In this document: positions 1 to 5,566 of the stretch, one piece after another
Layout of the letters: each line of letters opens with the position of its first letter
How positions within the stretch are numbered: position 1 is the stretch's first letter
Origin: Deinococcus sp.
GTDB lineage: Bacteria > Deinococcota > Deinococci > Deinococcales > Deinococcaceae
Direction of reading: 5' to 3'
Assembly (NCBI GenBank): GCA_018260275.1
Contig: JAGLBK010000160.1
Span: 1 to 6,039 of the forward strand
DNA: 6,039 nt
Notes under the pieces: generated by a model
Told to the model about the DNA's origin: nothing
What the model saw: only the letters and a program-made list of their open reading frames with translations
Database searches by the model: none
Translations under genes and position numbers: made by a program

Positions 1-43
1 GCGGAAGCAATTTGGTAGGCATACCTCAAGCTTCCGCTTTCTT
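1..43 (+). terminator. Intrinsic terminator of an upstream gene outside the window
   Basis: GCGGAAGC (1-8) pairs perfectly with GCTTCCGC (30-37), and TTTCTT follows at 38-43. Inside the 21-nt loop GGTA (14-17) can pair with TACC (22-25), which would lengthen the stem. The T-run on the right says it serves a plus-strand gene ending left of the window. The sequence left of base 1 is missing, so bidirectional action cannot be judged. Confidence 0.7.
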
Positions 44-224
44 GTGCCGTCAGGTATCCCCTAGCACTTGAGGTTACAAGTCATCTTTTTGGCGAGCAGA
101 GCGGGCAGGCGTCCTTAAGGGCGTCCGTTCTGACCGAGAGAACGAGTGCAAAACGATGAGCAGAACGAAGAATGGTGCAGGTGACGGTGGTGCTCCGACA
201 CAGGCGTAATTCGGAGAACTGGTC
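44..224. other. Intergenic stretch without a recognisable gene
   Basis: No open frame here has a convincing start, ribosome site or recognisable product, and the base composition is less GC-rich than the flanking genes. Small structures are visible: CGTTCT (126-131) opposite AGAACG (139-144), and CTTGAGGT (67-74), which is the exact complement of ACCTCAAG (23-30) in the loop of the terminator hairpin to the left. No tRNA-like fold or promoter with a good -35 was found. Confidence 0.5.
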
Positions 225-230
225 TATAAC
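225..230 (+). promoter_or_regulatory. Possible -10 element for the PRC/DUF2382 gene
   Basis: TATAAC differs from TATAAT at one base and lies 4-7 bp before the start of the long hairpin at 234, so transcription from it would begin at about the first stem. No good -35 hexamer is present 16-18 bp upstream (around 201-208), which leaves room for an activator or an alternative sigma factor. It sits between CTGGTC (219-224) and GACCAG (236-241), a 6-bp dyad that could be an operator. Inference only. Confidence 0.35.
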
Positions 231-233
231 AAA

Positions 234-358
234 ATGACCAGAAGTCAAGTGAGAATCCTCCAAAAATCACATTCATGACGGTCCTCTAAAGGTCGAGTAT
301 GGGTGTCTTTAGAACAGTCTCAAATGTGATCTGGGGGCGTGCGTCAGACTCTGGTCAT
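234..358 (+). promoter_or_regulatory. Long nested-hairpin 5' leader (candidate structured RNA)
   Basis: Five stems nest in register. ATGACCAG (234-241) plus AGTC (243-246) pair with CTGGTCAT (351-358) plus GACT (347-350), with A242 bulged. CCTCCA (257-262) pairs with TGGGGG (332-337), including one T-G wobble. ATCACATT (266-273) pairs with AATGTGAT (323-330). GAC (277-279) pairs with GTC (317-319). TCTAAAG (285-291) pairs with CTTTAGA (307-313), and two wobbles extend it to an 11-nt apical loop. About 38 pairs fall within 125 nt. I recognise no known riboswitch class. It could be an mRNA leader controlling the next gene, a processed small RNA, a decayed palindromic repeat, or DNA-level operator dyads. 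The pairing is seen directly; the role is inferred. Confidence 0.5.
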
Positions 359-375
359 CGGGGAACCAATCCCCG
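359..375 (+). promoter_or_regulatory. Small GC-rich hairpin just ahead of the ribosome site
   Basis: CGGGGA (359-364) pairs perfectly with TCCCCG (370-375) around a 5-nt loop ACCAA. It begins one base after the long hairpin ends, so the two could stack, and it closes 10 nt before the Shine-Dalgarno. No T-run follows, so it is not a terminator. Protection of the mRNA 5' region or help in ribosome access is a plausible role. Confidence 0.5.
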
Positions 376-385
376 CATCAATTCT

Positions 386-391
386 GGAGGA
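386..391 (+). promoter_or_regulatory. Strong Shine-Dalgarno deciding the start at 398
   Basis: GGAGGA lies 6 nt before ATG 398. This fixes the start there rather than at the in-frame ATG 299, which lies inside the apical part of the leader hairpin and has no ribosome site. The hexamer plus the preceding T (385-391) is exactly complementary to TCCTCCA at 256-262 in the leader. Confidence 0.85.
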
Positions 392-397
392 ACTACT

Positions 398-1384
398 ATG
401 ACTACCAACGAAAGCCTGATCCGTCTGTCCGATGTCCACACCGATCTGAACCTCGACAACAATGTCTATAACCCCGTCGGCGGCACCGCTTACGGTTACA
501 ACGGCGAAAAGATCGGCGCAGTCAAGGACGCCCTGGTCGAGCCCGGCACCGGCAAGATCCGCTTCCTCCTGGTTGATGTGGGCGGTTGGTTCAGCAGCAA
601 GGAAGTCCTCGTGCCCGTCGGCTACGCCCGTATCGACGACAGCGGCGTGTACTTCGACAACCTGACCAAGGACCAGGTCAAGGCCATGAGCGAGTACCGC
701 GAAGGCCAGGCCTACACCACCGACATGATGGACACCGACGAGCGCGTGCTGCGCGGCGTGAGCGACGTGGACACCACCCAGTACCGCGAGCGCGTGGTCA
801 GCGGCAAGGACACCGAAGTCGCTGCCTTCCGTCAGCAGGCCTACAGCACCCCTGACCGTCTCCAGCTGCTCGAAGAGCGCCTGACCGTCAACAAGGACCG
901 CTTCAAGGCCGGTAGCGTGCAGATCGGTAAGCGCGTCGAAACCCACACCGAAACCGTCAACGTGCCCCTTCAGCGCGAAGAAGTGGTTATCGAGCGTCAC
1001 GCCGTGACCGACGGTCAGCCCGTGTCCGGGGCCGTGCTGGGTGCCGCCACCGCCACCATGAGCGTGGACCTCGAAGCCGAGCGTGCCAACGTGAGCAAGC
1101 AGGCCTTCGTCACCGAAGAAGTCAGCCTGGGCAAGCGCACCGTGACCGAGAACCAGCAGGTCACCGAGACCATCGGCAAGGAAGTGCTGGAAGTCAACAA
1201 GACCGGCGACGTGGTCATGGGCGACGCGACCACCGCTGCTGGCACGGTTGCCGGTAACGTGGCTGGCGCTGCTGGTAACGTGGCGGCCAACGTCGGCAAC
1301 GCTGCACACAACGCCGTGCAGGGTGCCAAGAACGCCGTCGACAACGCCGCCGACGCCGTGCGCGACGCTGCCAAGAAGCTGTAA
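398..1384 (+). CDS. PRC-barrel and YsnF/AvaK (DUF2382) domain stress protein
   Basis: A 328-aa protein with no signal peptide or membrane segment, so probably cytoplasmic. Residues about 25-100 look like a PRC-barrel (for example KIRFLLVDVGGWF near 53-65 and VLVPVGYARI near 70-79). Residues about 155-268 match the YsnF/AvaK pattern as two half-repeats: LLEERLTVNK to REEVVIER (157-200), and LEAERANVSK to GKEVLEV (225-266). The last 50 or so residues are rich in Ala, Asn, Val and Gly with a small-hydrophobic periodicity ending in AADAVRDAAKKL, resembling LEA-type or amphipathic helices. YsnF of Bacillus is a general stress protein and AvaK an akinete marker; the biochemical role of the domain is not established. 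Strong Shine-Dalgarno and a narrow C-ending codon choice suggest high expression. Start chosen at 398 for its ribosome site. A terminator follows and a smaller DUF2382 gene lies downstream. Confidence 0.9.
   Translation: MTTNESLIRLSDVHTDLNLDNNVYNPVGGTAYGYNGEKIGAVKDALVEPGTGKIRFLLVDVGGWFSSKEVLVPVGYARIDDSGVYFDNLTKDQVKAMSEYREGQAYTTDMMDTDERVLRGVSDVDTTQYRERVVSGKDTEVAAFRQQAYSTPDRLQLLEERLTVNKDRFKAGSVQIGKRVETHTETVNVPLQREEVVIERHAVTDGQPVSGAVLGAATATMSVDLEAERANVSKQAFVTEEVSLGKRTVTENQQVTETIGKEVLEVNKTGDVVMGDATTAAGTVAGNVAGAAGNVAANVGNAAHNAVQGAKNAVDNAADAVRDAAKKL
1253..1284 (+). repeat. Short direct repeat in the Ala-rich tail
   Basis: GGTAACGTGGC occurs at 1253-1263 and again at 1274-1284, exactly 21 bp apart, encoding two G-N-V units of the C-terminal helical tail. 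The in-frame spacing of seven codons fits expansion of the tail by duplication of a seven-residue unit. Confidence 0.6.
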
Positions 1385-1400
1385 ACCAGCGTCAAATGAA

Positions 1401-1429
1401 GGGGCGGGGAATTTCCCCCGCCTCTTTTT
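1401..1429 (+). terminator. Intrinsic terminator between the two DUF2382 genes
   Basis: GGCGGGG (1403-1409) pairs with CCCCGCC (1416-1422), two further pairs at the base include one wobble, the loop is 6 nt, and TTTTT (1425-1429) follows. It lies 16 nt after the stop codon of the first gene. The second gene therefore needs partial read-through or its own promoter in the 29 nt that remain. Confidence 0.85.
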
Positions 1430-1433
1430 GCCA

Positions 1434-1452
1434 TACCATAAAGAGCAGAGGA
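1434..1452 (+). promoter_or_regulatory. Possible -10 and Shine-Dalgarno of the small DUF2382 gene
   Basis: TACCAT (1434-1439) fits the TANNNT -10 pattern and starts 4 nt after the terminator T-run. AGAGGA (1447-1452) lies 6 nt before ATG 1459 and supports that start. The -35 region would fall inside the terminator hairpin. The ribosome site is convincing; the promoter is only possible. Confidence 0.4.
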
Positions 1453-1458
1453 ACAGAC

Positions 1459-1980
1459 ATGGACGATAAAAATAAACTTAAACCCGGTGAACGTCTGGTA
1501 GAAGGTAAGCTCTCAGGGCAAGACACCGAGCTGGGTACGGTACGTGGCGAAAGCCTGAGTAGCCAGCAGAGCCCCGTCGCTCCGCTCGATACCTTGACCC
1601 TGCACGAAGAACGCGCCGTGATCGACGTGGTCAAGGAGCAGGCTGGAGCCGTGACCATTCAGAAGGTGCTGCGTGAGCGCCAGGAAACCATTCCAGTGAC
1701 CCTCAGCTCCGAAGTGCTGGAAATTACGGTGAGGGAAGGCGCGGGCAAGGTCATGATGAACGGCGAGGTGCTGGAGCCGGGGCGCACCTACGAAGTGCTG
1801 CTTCAGGACGAGCGGGCTGAAGTCCTCAAACACGTTTTTGCCGTGAGCGAAGTCGATCTGAAAAAGAAGATGCAGACTTTTACCCACACTGAAACGGTCA
1901 CGCTGCGCCGCGAGGAACTGGATATCCGCGACCCCAACGGGCTGGTGCAGGACGTGACGCTGGGGAAAGACCTGAAATAA
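1459..1980 (+). CDS. Small YsnF/AvaK (DUF2382) domain protein
   Basis: A 173-aa, charged, probably cytoplasmic protein. After a polar N-terminus (1-44) it carries two half-repeats of the DUF2382 type: LHEERAVIDVVKEQAGAV to SSEVLEITV (about 48-91), and QDERAEVLKHVFAVSEV to LRREELDI (about 116-157). An insert with GEVLEPGRTYEVLL (102-115) separates them. The half-repeats align in pattern with those of the preceding gene, so the two are probably paralogues, but this one lacks the PRC-barrel and the Ala-rich tail. The open frame extends back to 1396 across the terminator, but ATG 1459 has the ribosome site and is preferred. Adjacent same-strand placement suggests a shared stress role. Domain assignment is fairly firm from the repeat pattern; molecular function is unknown. 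Confidence 0.85.
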   Translation: MDDKNKLKPGERLVEGKLSGQDTELGTVRGESLSSQQSPVAPLDTLTLHEERAVIDVVKEQAGAVTIQKVLRERQETIPVTLSSEVLEITVREGAGKVMMNGEVLEPGRTYEVLLQDERAEVLKHVFAVSEVDLKKKMQTFTHTETVTLRREELDIRDPNGLVQDVTLGKDLK

Positions 1981-2009
1981 AGCGGTACAAGCGGCCCTCA
2001 CCAGAAACG

Positions 2010-2036
2010 ACCAGCGTCTGCCGATGCTGGTTTTTT
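2010..2036 (+). terminator. Intrinsic terminator after the small DUF2382 gene
   Basis: CCAGC (2011-2015) pairs with GCTGG (2026-2030). One wobble and two more pairs inside give an 8-bp stem around the loop TGCC, and six T residues follow (2031-2036). It lies 29 nt after the stop codon and runs straight into the asnS promoter. Confidence 0.85.
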
Positions 2037-2038
2037 GC

Positions 2039-2047
2039 TGCCATAAT
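2039..2047 (+). promoter_or_regulatory. Extended -10 promoter for leaderless asnS
   Basis: TGC followed by CATAAT (2042-2047) is an extended -10. The A of ATG 2055 lies 8 nt beyond it, where the transcript is expected to begin, and there is no Shine-Dalgarno between. TAATCT (2044-2049) is an overlapping TANNNT alternative. The -35 region falls in the preceding terminator hairpin and is poor. Confidence 0.7.
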
Positions 2048-2054
2048 CTCGCCA

Positions 2055-3404
<1,350 letters not shown>

Positions 3405-3420
3405 AGCAAGGCTTCAAAGG

Positions 3421-3625
3421 TCAGGACTTACGCGTTATTTATTTGTCCTCTGAAGATCAACAATAGTTTTCCCGCGCTGAGACGGCTTCGCCGCCTACCA
3501 CCCTCGCTTCGCGCTCTGCGAGTCCCAGCCTCTCGCGGTGCGAGCTGTACCAGTCCCCCGCAAAGAGGGAGGAGCTAAAAACAACGTACTGGACGCGATC
3601 TGATTTTATTTCGCGTAAGTCCTGA
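3421..3625. mobile_element. MITE-like non-coding element with 14-bp terminal inverted repeats
   Basis: TCAGGACTTACGCG (3421-3434) is the exact reverse complement of CGCGTAAGTCCTGA (3612-3625). The 205 bp contain no credible open frame. AT-rich ends flank a GC-rich core with small hairpins: CGGC/GCCG near 3483-3493, CTCGC (3503-3507)/GCGAG (3518-3522), and CTCGC (3532-3536)/GCGAG (3540-3544). It starts 17 bp after the asnS stop and ends 12 bp before the stop of the convergent gene. No clear target-site duplication flanks it. Size and structure fit a non-autonomous element moved by a DDE transposase, or one of the small non-coding repeat families of D. radiodurans. I associate AGGACTTACGC-type ends with IS elements of Deinococcus and cyanobacteria, from memory only. 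No other terminator is seen in this gap, so it may also end transcription. Confidence 0.75.
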
Positions 3626-3636
3626 GATTTCCGCGT

Positions 3637-4272
3637 TCAGGAAGCGCGGCGACGGCGGCTACGATCCGGGGTGCGCCGGGCGGCGGCTCTGGTCAGGTTG
3701 GCTTCGATTGGCCCGAAATCGGTCGGCTGAATCATGCGCAGCAGCGTCCGCTCGGGCGTCTGGGAAATGTAGACATAAGCATTTCCAGGCCGCAAAAAGT
3801 AGGTCGCGCAGGCTTCACCCTCACCTTCGGTGCCCGGTAGTTCAGTGCCCGGCAGCTCGGTATCCGGCAGGCGCTGAATCAGGGCGCGGCCTCCGGTGAG
3901 CTGGGCCGTGGCCCGCTGCTCGTCCTCCAGGGTTCGCAACCACAGCACCAGACTCAGCGGGTCGTGGTGCTCGGTGGTCAGCGGGGCCACCGCCTCGTCG
4001 CGGCCCTGGCGCAGCGTCAGCAGGCCGCGCTCCCGGTCGAAGACCGTCTCGAAACTGGCCCGGCCCCGCCCGTCGCCCTCCTGATAGCTCAGGCTTTCCA
4101 GCGATTCCAGATCCATGCGGCTCTGCTGCACCCGGCGAATTTCGGGCAGCACCCCGCCGAAATCGGTCTGCACGCGGGTGGTCAGCACGCCGCGCTCGAC
4201 CTGCAAGCTCCAGCTCTGTTCCCCGGCAGAGCGTCCGCCGAGGCTGAGGGTCATGGAAAACTGCTCGGGCAC
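3637..4272 (-). CDS. Uncharacterised protein downstream of deoB, DUF3108-like pattern
   Basis: A 211-aa protein, not recognised with confidence. The predicted pattern is mostly beta strand: GGRSAGEQSWSLQVERGVL near 12-30, FETVFD (74-79), and DPLSLVLWLRTLE (104-116), with YVYISQ (166-171) and a conserved-looking end DFGPIEANLTR (185-195). This order recalls DUF3108-type beta-sheet proteins, a weak similarity judged by eye. The end is strongly basic (RRTPDRSRRRRAS). No signal peptide is visible. Start: a stop codon closes the frame 24 codons upstream, and GTG 4272 is the first accepted start; ATG 4254 is the alternative. Neither has a good Shine-Dalgarno, which fits translation following from deoB, whose stop lies 38 bp upstream. 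Residues 136-149 contain a small duplicated unit. An in-frame loss of a former N-terminus cannot be excluded. Confidence 0.7.
   Translation of the reverse strand: MPEQFSMTLSLGGRSAGEQSWSLQVERGVLTTRVQTDFGGVLPEIRRVQQSRMDLESLESLSYQEGDGRGRASFETVFDRERGLLTLRQGRDEAVAPLTTEHHDPLSLVLWLRTLEDEQRATAQLTGGRALIQRLPDTELPGTELPGTEGEGEACATYFLRPGNAYVYISQTPERTLLRMIQPTDFGPIEANLTRAAARRTPDRSRRRRAS
3830..3874 (-). repeat. Three tandem 15-bp units in the uncharacterised gene
   Basis: Units at 3830-3844, 3845-3859 and 3860-3874 (plus-strand form GTGCCCGGtAGtTCa, then the same with changes) encode successive TELP-type peptides: LPDTE, LPGTE, LPGTE. The first two units differ at three positions and the third is more diverged, so this looks like slippage growth of a surface loop. 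Confidence 0.7.
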
Positions 4273-4310
4273 CAGAATGCTGGCCGCCGGTCTGGAGACG
4301 GTGGGGCCGC

Positions 4311-5477
4311 TTACTTCAGGCGTGTCCAGAAACTTTCACCCGGCCCCTTCCACTCGGCTCCCAGCGCCTGCGCCACCGTCGCGCCGATGTCGGCAAAGGT
4401 TTCGCGCTCGCCGAGGTCGGTGGCGGTCATGCCGGGGCGGTAGGCCAGCAGCAAACCGTGCTCGCGGGTGTGGTCGGTGCCGCGCCAGGAAGGATCGTTG
4501 CCGTGGTCACTGACGATAATCAGCAACCCATCTTGCGGAACGGCAGCCATGAGTTCAGGCAGCGCGGCGTCGAATTCGCTCAGCGCGTTGCTGTAGCCCT
4601 CGGCGTCGCGGCGGTGCCCGAATTTGGCATCGAAATCGACCAGATTGGTAAAGATCAGGCCCGAGGTCTGCTCGGCCTGTGCCCGCCGCATCCGTTCCAG
4701 GGTCTTGCGGATTCCGTCGGCGTTGTCATCGGTATGGATTTCCTCGGTAAAGCCCCGGTGCGCGTAGATGTCGGGAATCTTACCGATGCCGACCACCGCC
4801 TGCCCCGTTGCCTTGACCGCGTCCAGGACCGTTTCGGGCGGCACCAGACTGAAATCGCGGCGGTGCTCGTTGGCCCGCTCGAAAGGAAACGCCCCCCGGA
4901 AGGGCCGGGCGATCACGCGGGCCACGGCGTATTTGCCCTGAAGCAGTTCACGGGCCGCCGCGCACCACTCGTACAGCTGTTCCAGCGGCACCACGTCCTC
5001 GTGGGCAGCAATCTGAAATACGCTGTCGCCGCTGGTGTACACGATGGGCCAGCCCGTTTTCAGGTGCTCCTCGCCATAATCGCGGATCACGTCGGTGCCG
5101 CTGTAAGGCTTGTTGCACAGGTGGCCCCGGCCCGTGGCAGCGTCGAAGCGGTCCATCACTTCGGGCGGAAAGCCGCCCGGGAAAATCTGGAAAGGGTGTT
5201 CAAGCTGCACGCCCATAAATTCCCAGTGCCCAGTGCTGGTGTCCTTGCCGGGGCTGACCTCGCGCATCCGGCCATAGCCGCCCTGGACCTCTGCGGCAGG
5301 GGCACCGAGTTCCACGGTGGGAATCCGGCCCAGGCCCAGCCCGCTCAGGTGAGGCAACCCCGCAGGCGTATGGCGCAGGGTGTGGTTGATGGTATGGGCA
5401 CCCGCGTCCCCGAAGGCGGCGGCGTCCGGCAGTTCCCCGACTCCCACGGAATCGAGCACGATAAGCGTCACGAGCAT
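4311..5477 (-). CDS. deoB: Phosphopentomutase
   Basis: A 388-aa cytoplasmic metalloenzyme of the alkaline phosphatase superfamily. It interconverts ribose-1-phosphate or deoxyribose-1-phosphate with the 5-phosphates, linking nucleoside breakdown and salvage to central metabolism. By comparison with the Bacillus cereus enzyme, the phosphorylated Thr is T80 in GKDTSTGHWE (77-86). The metal ligands match D9 (LDSVGVGE), D283 and H288 (DFDAKFGH), D324 and H325 (SDHGND), and H336 (GTDHTRE). Length is close to the usual 390-400, so it appears intact and active. The frame extends 8 codons upstream to 5501, but that segment contains the -10 element. ATG 5477 gives the family N-terminus LVTLIVLDSVGVGE and fits leaderless transcription. 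An uncharacterised gene follows after 38 bp, probably on the same mRNA. An LptB-type gene diverges on the other side. Confidence 0.96.
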   Translation of the reverse strand: MLVTLIVLDSVGVGELPDAAAFGDAGAHTINHTLRHTPAGLPHLSGLGLGRIPTVELGAPAAEVQGGYGRMREVSPGKDTSTGHWEFMGVQLEHPFQIFPGGFPPEVMDRFDAATGRGHLCNKPYSGTDVIRDYGEEHLKTGWPIVYTSGDSVFQIAAHEDVVPLEQLYEWCAAARELLQGKYAVARVIARPFRGAFPFERANEHRRDFSLVPPETVLDAVKATGQAVVGIGKIPDIYAHRGFTEEIHTDDNADGIRKTLERMRRAQAEQTSGLIFTNLVDFDAKFGHRRDAEGYSNALSEFDAALPELMAAVPQDGLLIIVSDHGNDPSWRGTDHTREHGLLLAYRPGMTATDLGERETFADIGATVAQALGAEWKGPGESFWTRLK

Positions 5478-5483
5478 GGCCCC

Positions 5484-5489
5484 AGTGTA
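5484..5489 (-). promoter_or_regulatory. -10 element of leaderless deoB
   Basis: On the minus strand TACACT (TANNNT) is followed by GGGGCC and then ATG 5477, placing the transcription start at the A of the start codon. The G-run is too near the ATG to act as a Shine-Dalgarno. The -35 candidate ATCCCA, 17 bp further up, is weak. Confidence 0.65.
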
Positions 5490-5550
5490 AAGCCTGAGCA
5501 CCTGGCTGGGATCCGGCTGTCACGCGGCTCACAGACCCCTGATTTGATCG

Positions 5551-5559
5551 TGCTAGCCT
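5551..5559 (+). promoter_or_regulatory. Extended -10 promoter of the leaderless LptB-like gene
   Basis: TGC then TAGCCT (5554-5559) forms an extended -10. Seven bases separate it from ATG 5567 and contain no Shine-Dalgarno. The -35 region (about 5531-5536) is poor. The deoB and lptB promoters face away from each other within 89 bp (5478-5566), so a regulator bound here could affect both. Confidence 0.65.
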
Positions 5560-5566
5560 GTGCCTG

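Noticed and set aside
156..209. 17-codon plus-strand frame (MSRTKNGAGDGGAPTQA)
   Set aside because: No Shine-Dalgarno or promoter, and too short to support.
243..252. Possible HspR-type half site (AGTCAAG)
   Set aside because: Only one imperfect half is present; no CTTGAGT partner lies 7 bp away.
81..263. 60-codon minus-strand frame, possible start TTG 248 with GGAGG 8 nt upstream
   Set aside because: The GGAGG there is simply the complement of TCCTCC in the leader, and the peptide has no recognisable feature. A second frame overlaps it equally well.
299..397. N-terminal extension of the PRC/DUF2382 protein from ATG 299
   Set aside because: No ribosome site precedes 299, the added residues do not look like the family, and the stretch is explained by the hairpin arms. 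ATG 398 has an ideal Shine-Dalgarno.
1..397. Radiation/desiccation response motif (RDRM) before the stress gene
   Set aside because: No sequence close to the TTATG...CATAA palindrome was found in the upstream region.
344..1309. 321-codon antisense frame over the PRC/DUF2382 gene
   Set aside because: Its His/Gly/Val-rich composition is typical of the complement of high-GC coding sequence; the sense frame has recognisable domains.
3830..3859. LPGTE peptides resembling a sortase LPXTG signal
   Set aside because: They are internal, have no following membrane segment and basic end in the right order, lack a signal peptide, and arise from a 15-bp tandem repeat.
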